From assembly GCA_014904985.1 (NCBI GenBank), contig MU129114.1, positions 72,359 to 93,312 of the forward strand: DNA of 20,954 nucleotides. The letters are read 5' to 3'. Positions 1 to 9,478 of the stretch are shown one piece after another. Both the position numbers and the translations under genes were made by a program. Numbering within the stretch: position 1 is the first letter of the stretch; the number at the start of each line of letters is the position of its first letter. A model generated the notes under the pieces. It made no database searches. It was not told where the DNA came from and worked only from the letters and a program-made list of their open reading frames with translations. The DNA is from Hydnum rufescens UP504. Lineage: Eukaryota; Basidiomycota; Agaricomycetes; Cantharellales; Hydnaceae.

Positions 1-404
1 GTCCTTCAAGACTTTAGAGACTGAGGGTGAGGGGGAAATCAATCAAAATTCGCATCCTCTGCACTTAATATACATCTTGGAATAATGCCATGGTAACCGG
101 CAGAAAGGTGGGGTTAAGGCGAAAATGATGAAAAAGAGATTGAGTCAAAGGCTTCAAAACTGAAGAAGATATTCAATTAACAAGTCAGAATGGGGGAATA
201 TGGCTTAACCAAGGTATCCCTCCTCTCCTACTGAACAGAATCCCTTGGGGAAAGGTGGAACTGGTCGCCCTAGACGTACCCTCCATCGGACATAGGGCTC
301 CGGAACCATAATTGCCTTTAATAATCAGAAAAGCGGAGGTAAAAGTGAAATGAGACATGGGGAGACTAAATTGCAGAAAGCCGAGTTCTAATCCGCTCGT
401 TTTT
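1..404. other. No gene recognised (left edge)
   Basis: I see no open frame of convincing length, no recognisable domain and no clear repeat in this stretch. If the LTR terminus at 1086 belongs to a full-length element running leftward, this may be internal retroelement DNA, but no gag, protease, reverse transcriptase or integrase motif is visible. Confidence 0.3.
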
Positions 405-662
405 CCCTTGGTACCATTCGATGCGGATTTTCAGCATCTTTCCAGGGGTGGTCGTTGCTAACGAATCGGATCAAAACTGGTGGAGATATTCGCGAAATAC
501 TGAAGGATAGTGTGGAGCATGAAGTAAAATCGACCTGGAGGGTGCAATTCGCATCCGATAAACGCGTATGTGGTATCGTTGGATAGGTATTGATCATAGC
601 TTTCCGGGCGCCATCTTGCCGAGTCGATCCGATCAAAAATGAGGAGATATTCGCGAAATACT
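405..662 (-). repeat. Two ~161-bp satellite-like repeat units
   Basis: On the minus strand the block TATTTCGCGAATATCTCC followed by a TTTTGATC core occurs twice, at 484-501 and 645-662, about 161 bp apart. Each copy is followed by a CCTGGAAAG-like or CCCGGAAAG-like motif, an ATCCGCATCGAA-like motif and a CTCCAGGTCGATTTTAC-like tail. The same succession of motifs appears three times with a 160-bp period at 17531-17930 on the plus strand, so this is a dispersed repeat family. A 102-aa open frame crosses the units (388-696, minus), but its two halves mirror the DNA repeat, so I treat it as a by-product. Confidence 0.6.
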
Positions 663-814
663 CCTTGAGAGTATGGGAATAGCCCCTATTTAACATGTGA
701 CTAATCCGCGAGTTGGATCCAAAGGATTAGGCAATCTTGATTATATAATTGGGACTTGTATATCCTCGCTGAGGCAATGAGCAATGCACAATAGATTGGG
801 TACCAAACAAACAG

Positions 815-1086
815 GGCAAGTTGAATTGCCTGAGCCACAGTTGGCTGGGCTTGAAGTAACTACAATTTGAGGTAGTCTGTTGAAGACTTGGAGATGGACA
901 AATAAATGTCTCGTGTACAAGGTGGAGGAAGGAGAAATGAAGTGGGTCTTGGAGAATTGAAATCCACATTGTATGCATCAAGGAATGGTAGTATGAGATG
1001 AGATTGATTGAATAATTTGGATTCGTTTGAGGAGGTAGTTGGGTCCTGAAGCGGAATATACATAGTAGGGTTTTATCCCTCCAACA
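815..1086 (-). mobile_element. LTR-like terminus, family A, inside NLR copy 1
   Basis: Read on the minus strand, a sequence begins at 1086 with TGTTGGAGGGATAAAACCC, exactly where similarity of the neighbouring NLR to its paralogue stops (CCAACA, then ACGCACTCGACGAG). A second copy of this start lies at 20356 on the plus strand, with one base changed in the first 20. The two copies also share a CTTCAACAG motif and the block GGCAATTCAACTTGCC, 256 and 273 bp from their starts. A TG-start 5' boundary against a broken gene is what an LTR looks like. The other end, and so the second copy of any target duplication (expected ACGCA, 1087-1091), was not found. The stated left limit is only the last clearly shared block. 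Confidence 0.5.
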
Positions 1087-2168
1087 ACGCACTCGACGAG
1101 TGCAAAGAACAGGGTGCTGCTACAATTTTGCAACTACTGCTTTCTCACATTTCCTGACTTCCCTTCATTCACTTCTTAATTACGAGTCGTCTGGAGCCAC
1201 ACATCTCGTTGGTGTTCGGTGAGGCCAGGAACCTTGCGAAGAGAATTCTTCATGATATTGAAGCCTCCGTGATCGAGGAAGACCTCCGCCTTTACATTTG
1301 GTCTGAATTGAGGAAGATTCTGAAGACGCTCGAGCTTGCGAGTTTTCCGGATTGGACAGAGGGAGAAATCAATGCACTGGTCGAGAAATCCGGGAAACTG
1401 TTCATTTACGCAGCCACCTTGATCTGATTCATTGGTGACACTCGTGTTCGAGATCCTCGTAGACATCTACGCCTTATTCTGGGTACACAGCTCAGCAAGG
1501 GATTGAAAGTTACAACATACACACAGCTAGACAACCTATACATGGGAGTCCTTCACAACTCGCTCTCGGATGCCAATAGTGAAGTGATCACAGATCGCTT
1601 TCAAACAGTTGTGGGTAGTATCGTGTTGCTCCGCCAACCTCTACCACTCCGTTCGTTGGCACACTTTGTCCAGTACACACTGGATGACATCAATACTGCT
1701 CTCCGTCACCTTCGTTCCATGGTCATCCCTCCTTCTACTCTGGACGAGGCCCCTCGTATTTATCATCCTTCATTTCGTGACTTCATTACCGATCCTTTGT
1801 GATGCTCTATCCCTGAGTTCGTGATCATTGCTGTACCAGATCAGGAGCTACGGCATGCGTTGCGATGCTTCGAGCTTATGGCAACATTCCTGAAGCAGGA
1901 CATCATAGTGATCTCAAATGTGTCGCTTTTGAACAGTGAAGTGGAGGGATTGGAAGAGAAAGTGAGAGATGGACTATCAGCGGAAGTGCAGTACACATGC
2001 AGGTATTGGGCGTTGCATCTGTCGCGTGTGGAATTGGGGGAGAAGAGAATGGTGGAAGCGCTAGAGGGATTTTCAATGCGGTCGATTTTGATGTGGTTGG
2101 AAGCGATGAGCCTAACTGGGAATGTGTATAGTGCTGTAACGTCAATGGAAGAGGCGCACCGGTGGGCA

Positions 2169-2228
2169 GTAAGTGTATTCATTATTCGACATCAGATCAG
2201 GAACTAATTGGAGAGTGACTTATGACAG
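2169..2228 (+). other. Putative intron between NACHT part and WD40 linker, NLR copy 1
   Basis: The donor GCA|GTAAGT and acceptor GACAG| bound 60 nt. Removing them joins two segments in the same frame (codon GCA to ATA). The paralogue has a 60-nt intron at the same place (11520-11579). The short frame end seen inside (stop at 2205-2207) is intronic. Confidence 0.65.
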
Positions 2229-3313
2229 ATAAATTCGAAGTGTGAGGCAACTCTGATTACAATGCTGGCAGATGCACATTGGTTCATTCTGGCCCACAGT
2301 GAAGTGATAAGGGCAAGTGCACTGCAAGTGTATCATTCTGCATTGGCCTTCACACCACACAAAACTGCACTATACAAGACATATTCAAAGAATGTAAAGA
2401 GCTGTGTCAGGGTACTGCAAGGTGTGGGGGCCCAATGGCAGCAGAACTTGAGCACCTTGATTGGCCATTCTGGGAGAGTTCACTCAGTTGCATTTTCACC
2501 AGATGGTTTATGGCTTGTGTCAGCTTCTGATGATGGTGCCCTATGCTTGTGGGATGCCATGTCTGGTGCACATGCTGCAGCTCTTGAACACCATTCTGAA
2601 TCAGTTTATTCAGTTGCCTTTTCACCTGATGGTCTATGGCTTGTGTCAGGTTCAAGTGATCACACTGTATGCTTGTGGGATGCCATGTCAGGCATACACA
2701 TTGTGACTCTTCATGGCCATTCTGACACAGTTTCTTCAGTTGCATTTTCACCTGATGGTTTACAGCTTGCATCAGGCTCATATGATCATACCATATCCTT
2801 GTGGGACACCATGTCTCACACACACATTGCCACTCTTCAAGGCCATTCTAATGTGGTTTACTTGGTCACATTTTCACCTGATGGTTTATGGCTTGCATCA
2901 GGCTCAGAGGATTGTACTGTATGCTTGTGGGAAGCCATGTCAGGTTTGCACATTGCAGCTCTTCAAAACCATTCCCTTGCAGTTTGCTTGGTTGCATTTT
3001 CTTCCAATGGTTTATGGCTTGCATCAGGCTCAGAGGATTCTACTGTATGCTTGTGGGATGCCAAGTCAGGTGCACACATTACAACACTTCAAGGCCATTC
3101 TGATGCAGTTACCTCCATTGCATTTTCACCCAATGGTTTATGGCTTGCCTCAGGCTCAGGTGATTGTACCCTGTGCTTGTGGGATGCCATGTTGGGTGTG
3201 CACATTGCAACACTTCATGGCCATTCTGGTGTTGTCACATCAGTTGCATTTTCACCTGATGGTTTGCAGCTTGCATCAGGCTCAGATGATCATAGCCTAT
3301 GCTTGTGGGATGC

Positions 3314-3960
3314 TGTCAGGGCCACGCTGCGACGAGAGCACCAAACAAATATAGACACGGATAAGTCCGACTAGGTCCGGCGTAAGTCCGGCTCAGTCCG
3401 AAGGAATCCGGGCAAGGCTGAGATAAGAGGAGCAGAGGAGAACAGAGGAGAGCTCCAGCAGCCCGGAAGGGTCTAGGCGGAGGTGAGTATGACGGTCCTT
3501 AAGCTCGAGGAGTCAGCTGGACCACACTCGGAACTGTAGTCCGGGGTAATAGCGGAAATCCTGAGTTTTCATAGAAGACATAAGGAAGTACAAGGACAAA
3601 CCTGTAGTCCGGGGTAATAGCGGAAATCCTGAGAGACCAAAGCTGAGGCCTCTGGACTTCGCCCCCGGACTACTTATACAGGACAGCTATACTACGAGGG
3701 GAGTGATCATCAAGGGGGAGGGTGGTTACAAGGGAGGTGGAAACAGGAACAGGGGAGCGGCCAGGAACAAGGACAGGTACTAGCGTGGGTAACTCGGAAT
3801 CAAAGGAAATGAAAGAGAAATGAAACGTGACAGAACGAACTCGGAAGCAAACGGAAACAAACGGAAACAAGAAGAAATAAACTGACGGAGCCCGGAGAGC
3901 ACCGGAGACAAATCGGAAGCAAACCGGAGTTATCGGAAAAGAAGCGGACGAACCCTGACA
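3314..3960. mobile_element. Solo LTR (647 bp) in WD repeat 7 of NLR copy 1
   Basis: The element starts TGTCAGGG and ends CCCTGACA, a perfect 8-bp terminal inverted repeat with the canonical TG...CA ends of LTRs. It is flanked on both sides by the 5-bp direct repeat GATGC (3309-3313 and 3961-3965). Removing the LTR plus one GATGC (652 bp) rejoins the WD40 frame without a shift. No internal region or second LTR is present, so this is a solo LTR left by recombination. It is rich in CpG, unlike the CpG-free host sequence, which suggests a recent insertion. Gypsy-like by size and termini, but superfamily is inference. Confidence 0.93.
3534..3633. repeat. Two direct 32-bp repeats inside the solo LTR
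   Basis: An identical 32-bp block beginning CTGTAGTCCGGGG and ending GAAATCCTGAG occurs at 3534-3565 and 3602-3633, a 68-bp period. Duplicated U3 blocks are common in LTR promoters, so an enhancer-like role is plausible but not shown. Confidence 0.8.
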
Positions 3961-5148
3961 GATGCCACATCAGGCATGCACATTGCAACTCTTCATGGTC
4001 ATTCTGACTGGGTTACCTCAGTTGCATTTTCACCTGATGGTTCACAGCTTGCATCAGGTTCACATGATTATACCCTGTGCTTGTGGGATATCATGTCACA
4101 TGTGCCCATTGAAACACTTCAAGGCCATTCTAGTTGGGTTTCCTCAGTTGCATTTTCACCCAATGGCTTATTGGTTGCATCAAGCTCACATGATCATACC
4201 CTATGCTTGTGGGATGCCATGTCAGGTGCACACATTGCAACTCTTCACAATCATACTTTCCATGTTTCCTCAGTTGCATTTTCACCTGACAGTTTATGGC
4301 TTGCATCTGGGTCACATGATTATACAGTATGCTTGTGGGATGCCACATCAAGGATGCACATAGTGACTCTCAATGGTCATTCTGATCCAGTTTGCTTGGT
4401 TGGATTTTCACCCAATGGTTTACAGCTTATATCAGCCTCAGCTGGTGGCACCGTACACTTATGGGATCCTGTGTCAGGCACACACATCACAACTCTTCAA
4501 GGCCATTCTGATTACATTTCCTCAGTCACTTTTTCTCCTGATGGTTTGTGGCTTGTGTCAGGTTCATATGATCATACCCTATGCTTGTGGGATGCCATGT
4601 CAGGCACACACATTGCAACTCTTCAAGGCCATTCTAGTCAGGTTTCCTCAGTTGCATTTTCACCTGGGTTACAGCTTGTGTCAAGTTCATATGATCACAC
4701 CCTATGCTTGTGGGGTCCCATGTCAGGTGCCCACATTGCAACTCTTCAAGGCCCTCCTGCTTTTATTGACTGGGTTGCATTTTCATTTGATGGTCACACT
4801 CTCATCTCTGGAGGTTTTTCTCAGACCTTTGCATGGGATTTGACATCCCACCCCCCTCAATTAGTCTCTGGCTCAATTCCCAAGGCCTTCCCTCCTACTA
4901 TGAGCCTCACTTCACTTCTGTGGTGTCTAGTGGATGGCTGGATCCAGGTACTAGATTCCCGAGGTAATTGTGTTGCCCGCATATGCTATATCCCTCCCCA
5001 TTATTCTCCAAGAAATATAGTCCAGGCATCAAGTCTACTCCATCAGTTCCGAGTTGTGGTTGGGTGTGGGGATGGTCATGTTATAATTGTGGATCCTCAA
5101 GATCATCCTTTCTTACAAAGGTTCAAACATGTAGTGACACCATCATAG

Positions 5149-5828
5149 ATGGTATTATACTGTTTGGAGCATCTTTTTCAGCTTCTTCAGTCTGCATGCC
5201 TACCCAACTCACTGAATGAACTTTAGCCCCTAAGAGGCCTGAGCAGACATTCCAGCTATTTGATGATACAATGAATTGGTATTATTTGGTGATGTCAACA
5301 TCGGTTTCCATAATTATTAATAAATTGCATTGACCTGCTAGAGGCTCATAGAAAGCTTTGACGCTGACTAAGGGGTCAAGATACCTTGACTTCGATGACC
5401 TGGTCTCGGAGAATTCGCAGCCAACCACGATGGAGTCGGTTGCAATGACAAAACACCCATTCATTGGGTGGCAAGTTTCGAGAGCTGTGTTATATGACGA
5501 GAAGTAGTGGCAACTTGATTGTGGGGGCAAGCCTTAGCATTACTTCCTTGGGCAACACTATTCGACAATGTGGATTATGGTGTATATGCGACATGTCACA
5601 GCAAAAGGGAATCATTCAAGCAATAATACACCCCTCCGGCACAGGTAAGCCATCCGTATTAAGGTTCTACAATTGTGAATCAACAAGGTTTTAACATCTT
5701 TATAAGATTGAATGACAGGCACGAAGGACACACCATTCCTAGTGGAAGTTCTCCTATGATTTCTTCTGGGGGCGAGCCGAGGGACTGCATCTGCCGCTCG
5801 GGAGGGGTTAACAGGAAGGAATATAGAT
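5149..5828. other. No gene recognised between NLR copy 1 and PEX19 relic
   Basis: Only short open frames occur here (for example 82 aa on the minus strand at 5282-5530), with no recognisable domain, intron pattern or repeat. I see nothing that can be supported as a gene. Confidence 0.4.
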
Positions 5829-6676
5829 CTATAGCCCCTCAGGCATTAGCTCATTCATGGGACCAAGGATTTTCGTCGACCGAGCCAGATTCGTCTTTAT
5901 AATCGGGTCGTTCGAAGGCAGCGCTAATTTTACAGATTTTAGATAATTGATTCTTGTAGCAAGTCTTGTCCTCGGCGGAGACAACTGCTTCATTCTTGGA
6001 TTGCGGGGAACTTGAGCACGCCACACGAATGCGAGGGATACCCTTCGCCTAATTATGACCCAGTGAGCTCACCTTTTCATGGAGCTCCTTCAGGGGATCG
6101 TATAACATATCTTTCGACAGATTTGAGGAATCGGACTGACAATGCCCGGATGAACAGAGGAATGAGATTGATATTTTTTGAGTGCAAACCTGAGCCCATG
6201 TTTTGAGCCTCTGCATTGCTTCCAAAATCGTTCTCCGAAATTCGTCGACATTCTGGAGTGGATCTTCTACTCTTGCTGGACCACAGAGCTTTCCCTGCTG
6301 TAGCGCAGCGGATTCAGGCGCACCAGATATATCGATACCACCTCTAGTAGCCTCCATTCCCGCGAAAATTGTCTCCCACGTAGTCTGCGCGGCAGAATCT
6401 CGCCGGAAGAGGAAGGCTGCCCCAGATCGCGCACGAGAGCTTCCATTCCTGCTGCCAGCTGTGCGGAAAAATCCTCGGAGAGCTGCGAAGGTGCTTCAGC
6501 TGGAGCTTGGGGTACAGGTCTTGAGGTAAGAGTGAACTGGTCCAGAACGTCTACAAACATCGGCAGTGATTTTGAGTAACGGTACACGAGCTATAGTCAT
6601 CCCACCATCTGGATCGTCCACATTTTCCTCTAGATCATTAGGTGGGGCGAGCGTCTTTCCTAGATCTTTTGGACAT
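5829..6676 (-). pseudogene. PEX19: PEX19-like peroxisome biogenesis gene, decayed four-exon relic
   Basis: Pex19 is the cytosolic chaperone and import receptor for peroxisomal membrane proteins and docks on Pex3. Four minus-strand segments match its layout in order. Exon 1 (6676-6606) ends in an acidic VDDPD. Exon 2 (6550-6190) reads DVLDQF (the Pex3-binding type motif), SEDFSAQLAAGMEALVRDLG, then TTWETIFAGMEA and FRRTILEAMQRLK. Exon 3 (6135-6073) reads SKDMLYDPLKELHEK. Exon 4 (6010-5829) reads FPAIQE, SAEDKTCYKNQL and finally KILGPM near the stop. Introns of 55, 54 and 62 nt with GT...AG ends separate them, so this is not a retrocopy. I see at least four frame breaks: near the N-terminus, after LVRDLGQPSS, after FPAIQE, and before KILGPM. 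The match is from memory of family motifs. I am fairly sure of the identity and confident it is non-functional as read. Confidence 0.72.
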
Positions 6677-6726
6677 GTCCGTAATCGCGGACTGCCGATT
6701 CGATTCGGATGCTGCTGACTGCCGGA

Positions 6727-7411
6727 AGTCTGGGAAGACTGCGAAAGGCGTCGCGTTAGTGACTCCCCAGCCTCTTCGCTACCCCCTCGACGCAATCCTG
6801 GTCTCGGGTACTAAGCCCGGAGTTGGTATTCTGCTCGATGTCGTCGAAGGAATCGAGGTTAGTATCGTACTTCCCTTGCATTGGAACTATTGTCGCTTAA
6901 ATTTCCCGGAAAATCCCAGAACACCTGGATACTGCTAGCACTAGGAAGCTATATTCGATTCCCAGGCGATCTTTCTGGAGCTCCTGGCCAAAATTGATCG
7001 CGACAATCTCTCATCTGGCAGTAAGGAAGAGGTGCGCAGATTGAGTTCCCCTCGGTTTATAATATGAATGTGGCACTGATGTATGCGTCATCGAAATTAG
7101 AGATTCGGAGAGTCAAGATCTTCCTTGCACGTCGCTTCTTGGAACGAAAGAAAGTTGCAAATGACCCACCTACTTTCGCGCAAAATCCCAATGCGTTGTT
7201 CCATCGCTTTCGCGTGTGTTTGTCCGCAATATCTGCGTTGTCGCATTTTCCTGACCTCCGTAAATAATCTAGCTCGGCCAAACACTTCGTAAAGAGCAAG
7301 AATGATTGCTGGAAAGTAACGGTGCTTGCACCTTCCACCCTTCGTCCCGTTTCGGAGAATGATCTGTGGTCGTCATGTCTCTCTTGTGCTCTGCGGCCTA
7401 CAACTCTGGCC
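6727..7411 (+). pseudogene. NLR copy 3, N-terminal fragment
   Basis: This stretch parallels the start of NLR copy 2 (about 9285-10030) segment by segment. The PQPL...LDAILVSGTKPGVG exon is followed by a GTTAGT...CAG intron matching copy 2, then FLELLAK-like and EEVRRLS-like sequence, then ARRFLERKK, then FAQN and CLSAISAL, and finally a tract equal to copy 2 just before its NACHT domain. Stops and frameshifts interrupt it (for example TAA at 7262 and the stop ending FPENPRTPGYC). Similarity ends near 7411 with no NACHT or WD40 part. It begins about 50 bp from the PEX19 start codon, in divergent orientation. It is a relic useful for dating the NLR family, not a gene. Confidence 0.7.
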
Positions 7412-9268
7412 AGTTCCAGTCCCATTTTCCTGTACGCTGGATAGGCATTTGTGACATCCCTTTCGCCCCACATTCTCAACCACCTCGGCAGCACTGCCTC
7501 TGGCGGGAACAGCATTCATACTCTTCCAGGCCTCGCTTTTTTTCTATTTCGCTCGAGGTTAATAATATGATGCGTATTGATGCCTGCCTTTACCAATCAT
7601 TCCGGCGACCACCAAGTCGTACCGTTCACTTGGCATCGCAAATACGCGAGAGATGACCCACTGCTCTTTGCGTGTTTGAATTGCTTTTTGCATTGTGAAG
7701 CCAGTGAGAGGGGGAATGTTGGGTTTATCAGCTACTCCTTATTGGCTAAAGCTAATCCTTCCTGAACAGCTCGAGGGATTCGAGGAGTTCCTCCGACTAG
7801 AACGGACACACTGTATTTACACTAAAACCCATTCAATAGGTTTTCTGATCCTCGGCCCCATTTTTCGTGTCCACCGTCGAAGACTGACGGGTAATTAAAT
7901 GCAGCGGAGTGCGATCGGTCTTATTTGGTATTGTCTGAAAGTAAGAAACCGACGATAGAGGTTAGTGGCAGCAGTGAAGGATATTCAGCACATCATCGAT
8001 GCATGGAGGCGATGCGAAGAGATGACTGCTTTGAACGTACTGATACCTGATACAACCTTGCGCGGGCCCTTTCACTTGCCGGATCTGGTGCCGAGTTTGT
8101 TGAATCGTCCTCTATTTCCTCGGGTGCCATGTCCACCACGCCCTCTTCCTCTCCCACGTCCCTCGCGCCCGTGTGCATGAGGGGCAGCGGAGGAGGACCC
8201 CCACAGGAACAGACGCTCTCCGATATCGATGGCAACTGCAGCATTCGATAAAAATGGCCTCACATCGGATCCAGAATCTGATCCCCAAGGAGGTTCGGGA
8301 TGTTGGAGGCATCTTTCTGTCAGTTCGGTTGTGCGCGGGGGAGGGTGTACCATTAATATGATCTGTCCAAGTCATGAAGTTGGCGAGATCGGGCGGAGCC
8401 CCTGATGGAGGTAATAATGTCGGGAAACAAAATATCTCCTCGCAGGGCCGATCGTCTTCTCGCGCCCTCCGATTGGACTAATCTTCTCGATTTCAATTGC
8501 TGGCGGTCCCATAATTTTGGATTCACTTCACAGATTTTTGGGAGTACATACGACTCGCCGATCGACGTTCTGTTACAGTCTGTTACGCGCACTTGATACT
8601 CCTGATCTCGCCCTCGGGAAAACGTTGAGCGCTTGGCCTCGAATACCACTGACGTCACCTCTGTTTTACGATTACACTGAATTGGTGAACGACAATTATT
8701 CGGTGATTAAACTGAGCTGATCCACTCGAAGGCCATATATATAGAGATATTGAGACGATAGGGGGGAGTGACTAAGGGGGGGGAGCAGATCGATGAGGCT
8801 ATAATTCGACTTTGATCGCTATCTCGGCGGGCAACCGCCGACATGTGTATGGTGCAGAAAAGGGAAAAAATAGCCGTCAGACCAACAGAAAGCAATCAAG
8901 GAGCCACAAACTCTCTCGAATTACACCCCTTCCTGAGATCTCGGAGACTTGGACTGAGGTACAAAAGACTTAGGAGGGAGAAGACAAGGACTGGTAAGTT
9001 AAATCCCCTGGAGCACACCAAGTCAGAAAGACGCGAGGCGGCCTGGAATGAAAATTTTTGGGCGGGACTGGATAGGCGTAGCAGTCCACATCGAGAGAGC
9101 GCTAGTCTCGAGACTAGGGGGGCGCGATGGCCAGTGCCAGCCAACGGAACTTGCCGTAACAATACTAAATCGACAGTCTTTGATCCACAGTTTACAAGAC
9201 CCACACTCATCGCAGAGTTTTCTCTTTCCGATTCCACGTTCGTCTGCGTACACATCTCCATTGTCTAG
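7412..9268. other. Degenerate gene-poor tract between NLR fragment and NLR copy 2
   Basis: About 1.85 kb, relatively rich in CpG, with only short open frames on both strands. One minus-strand frame (8072-8353) ends in a Gly/Arg-rich run (GRGRGRGRGGHGTRGNRGRF) reminiscent of RGG tails of RNA-binding proteins, and another (8353-8658) is basic and unrecognised. Several of these frames could be exons of one decayed minus-strand gene, but I cannot connect them with splice sites. A perfect 16-bp palindrome CTAGTCTCGAGACTAG lies at 9102-9117. Confidence 0.35.
8072..8353 (-). CDS. Possible Gly/Arg-rich C-terminal exon, hypothetical
   Basis: An open frame of 93 codons ends in an RG-rich tail of the kind that binds RNA in Sm-like, GAR1-like and other nuclear proteins. 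Nothing upstream in the same frame identifies a family, and the first part of the frame has no recognised motif. The start methionine is arbitrary; if real, this is the last exon of a split gene. The neighbouring genes are relics, so this may be one too. Confidence 0.22.
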   Translation of the reverse strand: MVHPPPRTTELTERCLQHPEPPWGSDSGSDVRPFLSNAAVAIDIGERLFLWGSSSAAPHAHGREGRGRGRGRGGHGTRGNRGRFNKLGTRSGK

Positions 9269-9415
9269 ATGAGGTGGTCTCTCAGGCCATGGAAGACTAT
9301 TAGAGGCGTCTCGTTAGCCATCCTCCAGCCTCTTCACCACCTCCTCGACACAATCCCCATCCCGGGTGCTAAACCCGGGATTGGTATCTTCCTCGATGTC
9401 ATGGAAGGAATTGAC

Positions 9416-9478
9416 GTCAGTATCAAACTTTTCTCATTTTGGAGCCATATTTCCTCAACGCTCGGTATCCTTTTGCAG
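9416..9478 (+). other. Putative intron in N-terminal region of NLR copy 2
   Basis: GTCAGT...TTTTGCAG, 63 nt, phase-neutral so the frame stays open if unspliced. The third NLR copy has a matching GTTAGTATC...CCCAG interval at the same position, which supports it being a real intron. Confidence 0.55.

Larger units (their letters stand above)
1087..5148 (+). pseudogene. NACHT-WD40 NLR (STAND) gene copy 1, broken
   Basis: Members of this fungal family (the HET-E type is the best-known example) are cytoplasmic STAND ATPases linked to non-self recognition and incompatibility. The visible part starts at Walker B (ALDEC, 1089-1103), continues with the ITSR...EPHIS segment and the helical region after NACHT, crosses an intron at 2169-2228 (GTAAGT to ACAG, phase 0), and enters 14 WD40 units of about 42 aa. 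The last unit is degenerate, and a C-terminal tail (ICYIPPHYS, VGCGDGHVIIVDP) follows. The P-loop half is missing and may lie left of the window behind the family A element. Damage: in-frame TGA at 1155-1157, 1425-1427 and 1800-1802 (the last is CGA in copy 2), and a solo LTR at 3314-3960. Otherwise one reading frame runs the full length. Fourteen units would fit two seven-bladed propellers. The call is firm; expression as a functional protein is unlikely. Confidence 0.85.

Noticed and set aside
388..696. 102-codon minus-strand ORF as a gene
   Set aside because: Its two halves translate two copies of the 161-bp satellite unit, so the frame is a by-product of the repeat.
2461..3354. Long alternative-frame ORFs across the WD40 region (for example 2713-3354, 3962-4363, 4373-4843, and minus 2407-2823)
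   Set aside because: The repeat period (126 bp) is a multiple of three, so a second frame free of stops in one unit is free in most; these are shadows of the WD40 frame.
9102..9117. Perfect 16-bp palindrome CTAGTCTCGAGACTAG as an operator
   Set aside because: Isolated, with no second copy or promoter context; it can arise by chance in 21 kb only rarely, but nothing ties it to a function.
8843..9268. 141-codon plus-strand ORF with an overlapping 121-codon minus-strand ORF
   Set aside because: No recognisable domain, odd composition, and both strands equally open; probably chance in CpG-rich DNA upstream of NLR copy 2.
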